The notes under the pieces were generated by a model. The model made no database searches, was not told where the DNA came from, and saw nothing but the letters and a program-made list of their open reading frames with translations. Positions 18,784-26,596 of a DNA stretch of 64,000 nt are shown here, piece after piece. The translations under genes and the position numbers were made by a program. The DNA comes from Nocardioides hwasunensis (GTDB taxonomy: Bacteria; Actinomycetota; Actinomycetes; Propionibacteriales; Nocardioidaceae), in the NCBI RefSeq assembly GCF_014779665.1, contig NZ_JACXYY010000001.1, forward strand, positions 62,001 through 126,000, read 5' to 3'. Positions within the stretch are counted from its first letter, which is position 1. Every line of letters begins with the position of its first letter.

Positions 18784-19687
18784 GGGCCACACCCTCCGCA
18801 AGCTCGCCGACGACCTCAGCGCGGCCTTCGCCGGACGCCGGGTCCGGGTCTCCTCCCCGCAGGGTCGGTTCGCAGCCGACGCCGAGCAGGTCGACGGTTC
18901 CCGGTTCGTGGGCGCCGACTCCGCCGGCAAGCACCTCTTCGTCGAGCTCGAGGACCAGCGTTTCATCCACGTCCACCTCGGACTCATCGGCCGGTTCGAC
19001 GTCCACACGGGCCTCGGGGAGGGCACCGCAGGCGTGCCCGACCCGGTCGGCGCCGTGCGGCTCCGCCTGGTGAGCGTCGCGCCTGACGGCCCGCGCGGCA
19101 CGTCGTACGCCGACCTGCGCGGCGCGATCGTGTGCGACCTCATCGGCCCCGAGCGTCGTGCGAGCGTGTTGGCGAGGCTCGGCCCCGACCCGCTGCGGGC
19201 CGACGCCGACCCGGACCTCGCCTGGCGCCGCATCTCGCGGAGCCAGCGTCCGATCGGCGACCTCCTGATGGACCAGGCGGTGCTCGCGGGTGTCGGCAAC
19301 GTCTATCGCGCCGAGGTCCTGTTCCGGCACCGCGTCCACCCCCTGCGCTCGGGCGAGACCCTGCGCGTGGGCCAGTGGCGTGCGATGTGGGCCGACCTCG
19401 TCGGCCTGATGGCCGAGGGGGTGCGCACCGGGCGCATCGACACCGTGCGGCCCGAGCACACTCCCGAGGCGATGGGCCGGGCGCCGCGCGAGGACGACCA
19501 CGGGGGAGAGGTCTACGTCTACCGCCGGACCTCCCTGCCGTGCCTGGTCTGCGGCTCGATCATCAAGACCGGGGAGCTCGTCGGACGCAACGTGTTCTGG
19601 TGCCCCCGATGTCAGCCGAAGTTCCGTTCCCGGGCCGTACAGTCTCCTCCCAGGAACACTGGGACGTCGCGAGGAGCTCGGCCATGA
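18776..19687 (+). CDS. Fpg/Nei-family DNA glycosylase-lyase
   Basis: The 303-residue protein begins MPEGHTLRKLA, exposing the Pro2/Glu3 catalytic pair of the family after Met removal. It continues with a beta-sandwich, the helix-two-turn-helix segment QAVLAGVGNVYRAEVLF, and a C-terminal C4 zinc finger (CLVCGSIIKTGE...FWCPRCQ). It should excise oxidised bases and nick the abasic site. The PEGHT start points to the Nei (endonuclease VIII) side. It overlaps rpiB and the phosphatase gene, and the rpiB-nei-like order matches Rv2465c-Rv2464c of M. tuberculosis. After the zinc finger come some 25 basic residues of unknown use. Confidence 0.9.
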   Translation: MPEGHTLRKLADDLSAAFAGRRVRVSSPQGRFAADAEQVDGSRFVGADSAGKHLFVELEDQRFIHVHLGLIGRFDVHTGLGEGTAGVPDPVGAVRLRLVSVAPDGPRGTSYADLRGAIVCDLIGPERRASVLARLGPDPLRADADPDLAWRRISRSQRPIGDLLMDQAVLAGVGNVYRAEVLFRHRVHPLRSGETLRVGQWRAMWADLVGLMAEGVRTGRIDTVRPEHTPEAMGRAPREDDHGGEVYVYRRTSLPCLVCGSIIKTGELVGRNVFWCPRCQPKFRSRAVQSPPRNTGTSRGARP

Positions 19688-20769
19688 GTTCTCCCCCCGA
19701 CCACACGCCAGCTGCCGACGTGGGCCACTGGCTCGAGAGGTCCGCCGCCCGGCTGGTCCCGCGGGGCTCGCGGATGGTGACCGCCCTCGTCCTCGTGACG
19801 CTCCTGATCGGTGTGGCGATCTGGTTCCTGCCGGCCTGGGCTCCGCTGGTCACCCTGCTCGTGCCGCTCATCTTCTCCAGCCTGGTGCTCGGCCCGCGAC
19901 AGCTGCCCTGGTTCGTGGTGTACGTCCTCGTGGTCCTGACCGTGGTCACGCTCCGCCAGGACGCGAGCTCACGGGTCCTGGTGGCCTTCGGCGTCATGGT
20001 CACCCTCGGTCTGATGGTGCTCGTCTCGTCGCGCCGACGCTCGCGCCTCGGCGTCGCCGGCGTGCAGGGCGAGATGATGTTCGTCGACCTGCGCGACCGG
20101 ATCCTGCGCCAGGGCGGGATCCCGCACCTTCCCGACCAGTGGTACGCCGCGGCGGAGCTGCGCTCGGCCGGTGGCACGCCGTTCGCCGGCGACTTCGTGG
20201 TCGCCTCCGAGGTCGACGGACGGCTCGAGATGGTCGTCGTCGACGTGTCCGGCAAGGGACAGGCCGCCGGCACCCGCGCGCTGCTGCTCTCAGGTGCGAT
20301 CGGCGGTCTGCTGAGCGCGCTCCCTCCCCGGGAGTTCCTCGCCGCCGCCAACACCTTCCTGCTGCGCCAGGACTGGGACGAGGGCTTCGCCACCGCGATC
20401 CACCTCTCGCTCGACCTCGCCACCGGCCACTACGACCTCCGCAGCGCCGGACACCCGCCCGCCGCGCTGCGCCACGCCGGCTCGGGTCGCTGGGAGGTGC
20501 TCGAGACCGAGGGCCCCGTCCTGGGCCTCATCGACGACGTGACCTACGAGGCGGTCTCGGGCGAGATGCGCCCCGGCGACGCCCTGCTGCTCTACACCGA
20601 CGGCATGGTCGAGACCCGCACGCGCGACATCAGCCTCGGGATCGACCGGATGCTCGGCCAGGCCGAGCGCCTGCTCCGCGGTCAGTTCGAGGGCGGCGCC
20701 AAGCGGCTCGTGGAGGCCCTGGGGTCGCGCAACGACGACCGTGCCCTGCTCCTGGTGCACCGGCGCTGA
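19684..20769 (+). CDS. Membrane-bound SpoIIE/RsbU-type PP2C protein phosphatase
   Basis: The 361-residue protein has an N-terminal block of about four transmembrane helices (MVTALVLVTLLIGVAIWFLP to GVMVTLGLMVLVSS). A SpoIIE-type phosphatase domain follows from about residue 150. Metal-binding Asp residues are in FAGDFVVASEVDG and VVVDVSGKGQAAG. Later motifs are AGHPPAALRH, LLLYTDGMVETR and the terminal NDDRALLLVHR. Such enzymes dephosphorylate anti-anti-sigma factors in partner-switching cascades; no sigma factor or STAS gene is adjacent, so the partner is unknown. It overlaps the glycosylase stop by 4 bp (ATGA). Confidence 0.88.
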   Translation: MSSPPDHTPAADVGHWLERSAARLVPRGSRMVTALVLVTLLIGVAIWFLPAWAPLVTLLVPLIFSSLVLGPRQLPWFVVYVLVVLTVVTLRQDASSRVLVAFGVMVTLGLMVLVSSRRRSRLGVAGVQGEMMFVDLRDRILRQGGIPHLPDQWYAAAELRSAGGTPFAGDFVVASEVDGRLEMVVVDVSGKGQAAGTRALLLSGAIGGLLSALPPREFLAAANTFLLRQDWDEGFATAIHLSLDLATGHYDLRSAGHPPAALRHAGSGRWEVLETEGPVLGLIDDVTYEAVSGEMRPGDALLLYTDGMVETRTRDISLGIDRMLGQAERLLRGQFEGGAKRLVEALGSRNDDRALLLVHRR

Positions 20770-20823
20770 GCCGCGTGTGGCACCATGACTCCCGCACCGG
20801 CGTCGACGACGCCGCCGTGCAGC

Positions 20824-20897
20824 GCGGATGTAGCTCAATGGTAGAGCCCCAGTCTTCCAAACTGGCTACGCGGGTTCGATTCCCGTCATCCGCTCCA
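20824..20897 (+). tRNA. tRNA-Gly(TCC), CCA encoded
   Basis: The acceptor arm GCGGATG (20824-20830) pairs with CATCCGC (20887-20893), followed by T and an encoded CCA. The anticodon arm CCAGT-CTTCCAA-ACTGG gives anticodon TCC. The T loop is GGTTCGATTCC-like. All arms of the cloverleaf close. Confidence 0.96.
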
Positions 20898-20932
20898 GGC
20901 AGGCCCCCGGAGGCACGACGGGACCCGCTTGA

Positions 20933-21005
20933 CGGGGCGTAGCGTAGTGGCTAGCGCGCCTGCTTTGGGAGCAGGAGACCGCAGGTTCGAGTCCTGTCGC
21001 CCCGA
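20933..21005 (+). tRNA. tRNA-Pro(TGG), CCA not encoded
   Basis: The acceptor arm CGGGGCG (20933-20939) pairs with CGCCCCG (20998-21004), with discriminator A at 21005. The anticodon stem CCTGC/GCAGG holds loop TTTGGGA, anticodon TGG. It lies 35 bp after tRNA-Gly, so both are probably on one transcript. The next coding sequence begins at 21007. Confidence 0.96.
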
Positions 21006-21006
21006 C

Positions 21007-21657
21007 ATGGACCTCCGCGCCAGCCTGCTCGTGCGGTCCGTGCGCGCGCTGCTGCTGGCCGCCGTCGTCGTGGCCGCCGGGACGTTCGCGCACGTGTCGG
21101 CCGCGGGGGCGATGCCGGGCTGGGCGAGCATGCTCACGCTGTACGCCGTCGTCGCCGGGGCCTGCGCCGTCGTGCTCGGCGGCGAGGCCTCGGCGCTGCG
21201 CCTGGTCACCCTCACCGTCGGCGGCCAGGTGGTCGTCCACGGGGTGCTGTCCGGGCTGGGCGGCCACGCGGCCGGGGCAGCGATGGCGCACGGGCCCCAC
21301 GGCGAGATGGTGCACCCGGGTGGCGGGCCCTCGCCCGCCTGGCTCACGCACGGGATCGACGACATGGTGGCCCATCCCGTCATGGCCGCGACGCACATCG
21401 GTGCGGCCGCGGCCGTCGCCCTGTGGCTCGCTGTGGGGGAGCGCGCGCTCTGGACGCTCGTCCGCCTCGCTCGGTGCTCAGCCCGTAGCCTGCTCGCCCG
21501 CGCCGCGGTGGCCGTCGGCCTGCACCCCGTCGTGCTGCTCGCCGGGCGGCGCGCGGTCGGCGTACGCCGGGTGGCGCTCGATCCCCTCCCGCTCCTTCCG
21601 GTCTGGTCCCGCGGCCCCGCCCGACGTGGCCCGCCCGTGGCGCTCCTGCCTCACTGA
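21007..21657 (+). CDS. Multi-span membrane protein abutting tRNA-Pro
   Basis: The 216-residue hydrophobic protein has about four to five predicted helices (SVRALLLAAVVVAAGTFAHV, SMLTLYAVVAGACAVVLGG, LRLVTLTVGGQVVVHGVLSG, AATHIGAAAAVALWLAVGE). The His-rich loop between helices 3 and 4 (MAHGPHGEMVHPGGG) hints at metal contact. The C-terminal third is basic. The ATG starts one base after the 3' end of tRNA-Pro; the longer frame through the tRNA is not coding. The PepSY protein follows after 120 bp on the same strand. Family unknown to me; copper or iron handling is a guess from the His-rich loop. Confidence 0.65.
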   Translation: MDLRASLLVRSVRALLLAAVVVAAGTFAHVSAAGAMPGWASMLTLYAVVAGACAVVLGGEASALRLVTLTVGGQVVVHGVLSGLGGHAAGAAMAHGPHGEMVHPGGGPSPAWLTHGIDDMVAHPVMAATHIGAAAAVALWLAVGERALWTLVRLARCSARSLLARAAVAVGLHPVVLLAGRRAVGVRRVALDPLPLLPVWSRGPARRGPPVALLPH

Positions 21658-21777
21658 GCCCGTCCGCCGACCGCACACGGCCGGACCCCTCGGGTGAGCG
21701 CTGTCCTGCACCGCCCCGGTTGACGTCGACGTGAGCCCGGGGCGTGTCACACGTCTCTTTGTGCGAGGAGCTCCACC

Positions 21778-23199
21778 ATGACCACCCTCCAACGACCGCG
21801 GACGCCGTCAGTGCGTCCACGGGTCACCCCCTCCGGCCTGTTCCGCGCCTTCTGGCGCTGGCACTTCTACGCATCCTTCGTGGTCGTGCCGATCTTCGCG
21901 GTCCTGGCCGTGACCGGGCTGATCTACCTGCTGAGGTTCCAGCTCGAGCCGCTCATGCACGGCGACCTGATGAAGGCCGAGGCCCCGGCCGGCCAGCAGC
22001 TGCCCTACGTGCTGTCGGACCAGCTCGACATCGCCCAGGCCGCCTATCCCGACGACGAGATCGGTCTGATCCGCGAGGGCCGTGGTCCCGACGACACGAC
22101 CGCCTTCGCCGTCACCAAGGACGACGGGACGACGGTCGACGTCTTCGTCGACCCCTGGCGGGGCGAGGTGCTCGGGGAGCTCGACCCCGACACCACGCTG
22201 TCCGGCTACGCCGTCCGTCTGCACGCCGACCTCATGGGCGGCGTCCTCGGCGACCGCCTCATCGAGGTGGCGGTGTGCTGGGCGATCGTCATGTCGCTCA
22301 CCGGCTACTACCTCTTCTTCGCCGGACGGAAGGCCCGGCTCCGACGGCGCACCAAGAAGGCACCGGGGGCCAAGCTGCGCAGCCGGCACGCCCTCGTGGG
22401 GTCCGTGGCCGGCGTCGGGCTCCTGATGATGGTCGTGACCGGACTGCCCTGGACCGGCTTCTGGGGTGCCAAGGTGCAGGAGATCGCGACCTCCCAGGGC
22501 ACGTCCATGTGGAGCCTCGACCACGGGGCGGAGTCCCAGCCGGGCTCACGGCTCGACGAGTCCCTGCCGCACAGCCACGCCGTACGCGAGGTGCCGTGGG
22601 CGCAGGGAGCCACCGAGGTGCCGTCGTCGGACCCGGACGGGGCCGACCTGGACTCGGTGGCCAACGTGGACACAGCCGTCGTGGTCGCCGAGCGGGAGGG
22701 GCTCACCCACCCGATGACGATCGCCCTGCCGAGCGGCAACGACGGGGTGTTCTCGGTGATCGGCGACGCGTTCCACGACCCGAGCCGCGAACGCACGGTG
22801 CACGTCGACCAGTACTCCGGTGAGGTGCGCTCGCAGTACGGCTTCGACGACTACCCCCTGGCGGCCAAGGCCGTCGCGCAGGGCATCGGCCTCCACGAGG
22901 GACGCAGCCTGGGGCTCGTCAGCTTCTGGTTCGCCTTCGCGTTCTGCGTCGCGGTGCTGTTCATGTGCGTCTCCGGGCCGCTCATGTGGTGGCGTCGCAG
23001 GCCCGCACGCAGTGGATCGATGGGAGCACCGCGCGGGAAGATGCCGGTACGGGCGACGTGGTGGCTCGTGGCCGCGCTCGCGGCACTCGGGATCTTCCTG
23101 CCGCTCTTCGGGGTGACCCTCCTGGCGGTGCTGGCGTTCGACCAGCTGGTCCTGCGTCGGGTCCCGCGCCTGCGGGCGGCGTTCGACACGGTCGACTGA
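21778..23199 (+). CDS. PepSY-associated transmembrane protein
   Basis: The 473-residue protein has four transmembrane helices in the PepSY_TM arrangement. The first follows WRWHFYASFVVVPIFAVLAV, the second is IEVAVCWAIVMSLTGYYLFF, the third follows ALVGSVAGVGLLMMVVTGLP, and the last pair lies near the C-terminus (FWFAFAFCVAVLFMCVSGPLMWW). Two extracytoplasmic PepSY modules lie between, for example FAVTKDDGTTVDVFVDPWRGEVLG. The family is linked to siderophore or flavin/iron reduction and protease inhibition; the role here is uncertain. GAGGAG lies six bases before the ATG. It ends before a strong hairpin. Confidence 0.88.
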   Translation: MTTLQRPRTPSVRPRVTPSGLFRAFWRWHFYASFVVVPIFAVLAVTGLIYLLRFQLEPLMHGDLMKAEAPAGQQLPYVLSDQLDIAQAAYPDDEIGLIREGRGPDDTTAFAVTKDDGTTVDVFVDPWRGEVLGELDPDTTLSGYAVRLHADLMGGVLGDRLIEVAVCWAIVMSLTGYYLFFAGRKARLRRRTKKAPGAKLRSRHALVGSVAGVGLLMMVVTGLPWTGFWGAKVQEIATSQGTSMWSLDHGAESQPGSRLDESLPHSHAVREVPWAQGATEVPSSDPDGADLDSVANVDTAVVVAEREGLTHPMTIALPSGNDGVFSVIGDAFHDPSRERTVHVDQYSGEVRSQYGFDDYPLAAKAVAQGIGLHEGRSLGLVSFWFAFAFCVAVLFMCVSGPLMWWRRRPARSGSMGAPRGKMPVRATWWLVAALAALGIFLPLFGVTLLAVLAFDQLVLRRVPRLRAAFDTVD

Positions 23200-23219
23200 G
23201 CGCGCGGGCCACCTCCGGA

Positions 23220-23259
23220 CGACGGTGTGGGCGTGATTCGGCCTGCGCCCACACCGTCG
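23220..23259 (+). terminator. 14-bp perfect stem between PepSY gene and tig
   Basis: CGACGGTGTGGGCG (23220-23233) is the exact complement of CGCCCACACCGTCG (23246-23259), with a 12-nt loop. The 3' arm ends one base before the tig -10 hexamer, so terminator and promoter are fused back to back. Confidence 0.75.
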
Positions 23260-23260
23260 A

Positions 23261-23266
23261 TAGACT
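23261..23266 (+). promoter_or_regulatory. Candidate -10 element for tig
   Basis: TAGACT implies a start near 23273 and a leader of about 96 nt before the tig GTG. The -35 region would fall inside the upstream hairpin loop (TTCGGC). Confidence 0.45.
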
Positions 23267-23368
23267 CATCGGGTTTGCGGCTGCCGCCGGGCGTGCCGCA
23301 GAGCCCATGACTGCCTGTGGCTGCCATGACGCGGCACCACCCCCATCCACTTGCACCAGGAGACATTT

Positions 23369-24778
23369 GTGAAGAGCGCCGTCGAGACCTTGAGCCCGAC
23401 CCGGGCCAAGCTGACCGTCGAGGTGCCCTTCGAGGAGCTCAAGCCGAGCCTCGACGCGGCGTACCAGAAGATCGCGAAGCAGATCAACGTCCCCGGCTTC
23501 CGCCGGGGCAAGGTCCCGCCGGCGGTCATCGACCGCCAGATCGGCCGCGGTCCGGTCCTGGACGAGGCCATCAACGCCGTCGTGCCCGAGCAGTACATGG
23601 CCGCGCTCCAGGAGCACGACCTCGAGCCGCTGGCCCAGCCGGAGATCGAGGTGACCAAGCTCGAGGACAACGACGTGCTGGAGTTCACCGCCGAGGTCGA
23701 CGTGAAGCCCGACTTCGAGCTGCCCTCCTACGACGGCCTCGAGGCCAGCGTCGAGGACATCGAGATCACCGACGCCGACGTCGACGAGCAGGTCGAGGCA
23801 CTCCGCGAGCGCTTCGGCACCCTCGCCCCCGTCGAGCGTGCCGCCGCCGAGGGTGACTTCGTGACCATCGACCTCGTCGCCGCCAAGGGTGGCGAGACCG
23901 TCGAGGGTGGCGAGGTCACGGGCATGTCCTACAAGGTCGGCCGTGGCGGCATGATCGACGGTCTCGACGAGGCCCTCGTGGGCCTCTCGGCCGACGAGGA
24001 GAAGACGTTCGACTCCGAGCTGGTCGGCGGCGACCTGGTCGGCGAGCCGGTCCAGGTGACCGTCAAGGTGAGCGCCGTGCAGGAGCAGCAGCTCCCCGAC
24101 TTCGACGACGAGTTCGCCCAGCTCGCCTCCGAGTTCGACACCGCCGAGGAGCTCACCGCCGACGTCCGCGAGCGCCTCGGTCGGGGCAAGCGCCTCGAGC
24201 AGGCCGCCGCTGCGCGCGACGCGGTGCTCGAGGCCCTGCTCGAGAAGGTCTCCATCCCGCTGCCCGAGGTGATGGTCACCGACGAGCTCAACGCCCGCCG
24301 CCAGAACGTCGAGCAGCAGCTCGCCATGGCCGGCATCACGATGGAGAAGTACCTCGAGGACGAGGGCCAGACCCAGGAGGAGTTCGAGGCCGACCTCGAC
24401 CGCCGGGTCCGCGACGCCGTCGCCGCCCAGTTCATCCTCGACAAGATCGCCAAGAAGGAGGAGTTCGGCATCGACCAGGCCGAGCTCTCCGAGCACCTCG
24501 TGCGGCGCGCCCAGCAGTCCGGCCAGGACCCGCAGGAGTTCGCCAACCACATGTTCGAGCACAACCACATCCCCGAGCTCGTGCAGGAGATCATGCGCGG
24601 CAAGGCGCTCGCGACGATCGTGGAGGCCGCGACCGTCAAGGACGGCTCGGGCAACGTGGTCGAGCTGAAGAACCTGCGCCCCGACGGCACCATCGGCGAG
24701 CCGGAGGCGGAGTCCGCCGAGGCCGAGTCGACCGACGAGGCCGGCGACGAGGCTGCTGCGAAGTCCGACGAGGACTGA
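23369..24778 (+). CDS. tig: Trigger factor (ribosome-associated chaperone / PPIase)
   Basis: The 469-residue protein has the ribosome-binding N-domain with signature GFRRGKVPPAVI (residues about 45-56). A FKBP-type prolyl isomerase domain starts near residue 160 (EGDFVTIDLVAAKGG) and the long helical C-domain forms the chaperone arms. The Glu/Ala-rich tail ends SDED. It binds nascent chains at the exit tunnel. GTG 23369 is chosen because AGGAGA lies five bases upstream and it gives the usual VKSAVETLSPT start; a TTG six codons earlier lacks such a site. In mycobacteria tig is followed directly by clpP1; here about 11.4 kb intervene. Confidence 0.96.
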   Translation: MKSAVETLSPTRAKLTVEVPFEELKPSLDAAYQKIAKQINVPGFRRGKVPPAVIDRQIGRGPVLDEAINAVVPEQYMAALQEHDLEPLAQPEIEVTKLEDNDVLEFTAEVDVKPDFELPSYDGLEASVEDIEITDADVDEQVEALRERFGTLAPVERAAAEGDFVTIDLVAAKGGETVEGGEVTGMSYKVGRGGMIDGLDEALVGLSADEEKTFDSELVGGDLVGEPVQVTVKVSAVQEQQLPDFDDEFAQLASEFDTAEELTADVRERLGRGKRLEQAAAARDAVLEALLEKVSIPLPEVMVTDELNARRQNVEQQLAMAGITMEKYLEDEGQTQEEFEADLDRRVRDAVAAQFILDKIAKKEEFGIDQAELSEHLVRRAQQSGQDPQEFANHMFEHNHIPELVQEIMRGKALATIVEAATVKDGSGNVVELKNLRPDGTIGEPEAESAEAESTDEAGDEAAAKSDED

Positions 24779-24800
24779 CCCGCACCACCAGCGCACCGCG

Positions 24801-24831
24801 ACCGGCGTCCACCCCTCGGGTGGGCGCCGGT
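24801..24831 (+). terminator. tig terminator hairpin
   Basis: A 14-bp stem (24801-24814 with 24818-24831) closes a 3-nt loop and has one G-T wobble. It is followed by TCGTCGTTCGT, a weak T-rich run. It also faces the end of the convergent phosphotransferase gene. Confidence 0.75.
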
Positions 24832-24865
24832 TCGTCGTTCGTGGGCCGCGGCAGGGTGGGTCGGC

Positions 24866-26062
24866 TCAGGCCGGCTCGGTCTGCGCGAGCACGCCGAGTG
24901 CGTAGCGGGCGATGCCGGCTCGCTGCTCGGCCCAGTGGTCGAAGGCGTCGCGGAACTCGGCGGTGACGCCGCCGGCGGCGACGAGCCCGGCTTCCTCCTG
25001 GAGCATCTCGGTGGGGAGGCTGGGCAGTCCGTTGAACAGCATGAGGCTCACGGCGTGGCTGCGCCTGACCTCGGCCAGCGAGACCTCGAGCCCCTCGTCC
25101 GCAAGCCCAGCGGCGTACGACTCCACGCAGGCGGCAGCGCGCTCCGGCAGGTCCGCCACGTCCTGCCGGCCGATCTGGATGTCCCCGACGAGGAGCTGCG
25201 AGAGGTCGAAGCCGACCGGCTGCGGGCGCCAGAATCCGAAGTCGATCACGGTGAAGCCCGGGTCGCCCTCACGGCGCAGCAGGTTGTTGGGGCAGGCATC
25301 GCCGTGCGCGGTGAGGTGGCGCGAGGCGGCGAACTCGGCAGCGAGCGCGTCGAGGTGGCGCGCGGTCGCCGCCAGGGCTTCGCGCAGGTCGCCGAAGTGC
25401 CGCGACACCGCCGGGTGCTGCCAGGTGGCCTCGTCGTGCAGCCCGGGCAGCACGGTGTGGGCGAGTCGGCCGTCGACGAACGACTGGATGTGCCACGGCA
25501 GCGGGTCGATCGCGGCGAGCGGCACCACGGCCGGACTGGCGGCGAGCCGGCCGAGCAGGCGGGCGGCGTGGACGCTGTCGTCCGCCGTCCAGGGGACGGG
25601 ATCGGCGTCGACGGCCTCGAGCCAGACCACGGCGGTCTCGTCCGGGTGCTCCTCGACCCTCAGCGCACGCGGCATGGTCAGCCCCTCGGGCAGCCGGTCG
25701 GCCAGGTCGGAGGCGTAGACCAGCGGCTCGGCCCGCCACGGCACACCTGCGGCGGCCCACTCGCGGATCTCCACCGGCACCTGCGCGAACGCGGGGGAGT
25801 GCCGCCAGCTGTGCACCCGCTTGACGAACAGGACGAACGGCCGCGGACCGTTGCCGGCGTCTGCGTGACCGCGCACCCAGGTGCGGGCGCCGGTGAGGAT
25901 CGACGCGACGTCGTAGGCCACCGGCTCCGCCTCCGAGTCGAGCAGCGAGACCGACGCGACGCCCCAGAGCCGGGCGACCATCGCCTCGAGCTCGCCGTCC
26001 GCGACGTCGTCGTCGCCGAGCACCTCCCGCCGGTGGGAGCCAGGCGCGAAAGTTGCTTTCAT
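24866..26062 (-). CDS. Aminoglycoside-phosphotransferase-fold kinase (APH/choline kinase family)
   Basis: The 398-residue protein has the APH catalytic loop LTAHGDACPNNLL (catalytic Asp in HGDxxxxN) and the metal-binding VIDFGFWRP. The N-lobe has VLFVKRVHSW with a plausible ATP-binding Lys. Proteins of this class phosphorylate small molecules such as antibiotics, choline or sugars; this one cannot be assigned further. ATG 26062 gives MKATFAPG and starts at the transcript's likely 5' end. It is divergent from a marR-type gene 24 bp away, which probably controls it. Much longer frames overlapping 26-29 kb on this strand are antisense shadows. Confidence 0.82.
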   Translation of the reverse strand: MKATFAPGSHRREVLGDDDVADGELEAMVARLWGVASVSLLDSEAEPVAYDVASILTGARTWVRGHADAGNGPRPFVLFVKRVHSWRHSPAFAQVPVEIREWAAAGVPWRAEPLVYASDLADRLPEGLTMPRALRVEEHPDETAVVWLEAVDADPVPWTADDSVHAARLLGRLAASPAVVPLAAIDPLPWHIQSFVDGRLAHTVLPGLHDEATWQHPAVSRHFGDLREALAATARHLDALAAEFAASRHLTAHGDACPNNLLRREGDPGFTVIDFGFWRPQPVGFDLSQLLVGDIQIGRQDVADLPERAAACVESYAAGLADEGLEVSLAEVRRSHAVSLMLFNGLPSLPTEMLQEEAGLVAAGGVTAEFRDAFDHWAEQRAGIARYALGVLAQTEPA

Positions 26063-26089
26063 GGTCTGAAAAGGTAAGTTGCTTTCATG
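26050..26089. promoter_or_regulatory. 14-bp direct repeat over both divergent start codons
   Basis: AAGTTGCTTTCATG occurs at 26050-26063 and again at 26076-26089, 26 bp apart. The CAT of copy 1 is the antisense of the phosphotransferase ATG, and the ATG of copy 2 starts the MarR gene. A symmetric TTTCA-N5-TGAAA lies at 26057-26071. This is a likely MarR autoregulatory site. Confidence 0.65.
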
Positions 26090-26530
26090 ACTGGAGTCAA
26101 GGGTGGTCTGGTCGGGCTGCCGACGTCGACCGAGCCCCACCTCGCGATCCTCCTGGGCATGGTCTTCGGCCGGCTCCGCGGCCAGCTGGCCGCGGACGCG
26201 CCCGAGCTGCGTCCCTCCCAGCTGCGGGTGCTCGAGTCGCTCCCGCCCGAGGGCCTGACCATCAGCGAGCTCGCCGACCGGGTGGAGATGACCACGCAGG
26301 GATGCGGCCAGTTCGTCCGCCAGCTCACCTCGCTCGGCATGGTCGAGGTGGCGGTCGCCGACCACGACGCGCGGGCGAAGGTCGTGCGCGTCACCGATCG
26401 CGGGCGCGACGGCGTGGCGCGCGCGGCCGACGTGCTCGCCAGCTGCGAGCAGGCATGGTCCGACCAGGTCGGGGAGGAGCGCTTCCGCGTCTTCCGCGAG
26501 GTCCTGGCCGAAGTCGCGCTCGGACCGTAG
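26087..26530 (+). CDS. MarR-family transcriptional regulator
   Basis: The 147-residue winged-helix protein reads LRPSQLRVLESLPPEGLTISELADRVEMTTQGCGQFVRQLTSLG (in segments). Its wing is VAVADHDARAKVVRVTDRG and a C-terminal dimerisation helix follows. The MarR call is firm. It faces the phosphotransferase gene with only 24 bp between start codons, and the repeat in that gap overlaps both starts. Repressor binding would block both leaderless promoters at once. The ligand may be the phosphotransferase substrate, but this is inference. Confidence 0.86.
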   Translation: MTGVKGGLVGLPTSTEPHLAILLGMVFGRLRGQLAADAPELRPSQLRVLESLPPEGLTISELADRVEMTTQGCGQFVRQLTSLGMVEVAVADHDARAKVVRVTDRGRDGVARAADVLASCEQAWSDQVGEERFRVFREVLAEVALGP

Positions 26531-26596
26531 CCGCCCGGTACGATCGCCGGGCCCGTCCGACCCGGCGGGCGCAGGGGGAGCACCGGGGGAGAACGG

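Noticed and set aside
20929..21006. N-terminal extension of the membrane protein through tRNA-Pro
   Set aside because: The region folds as a complete tRNA; the frame through it is incidental.
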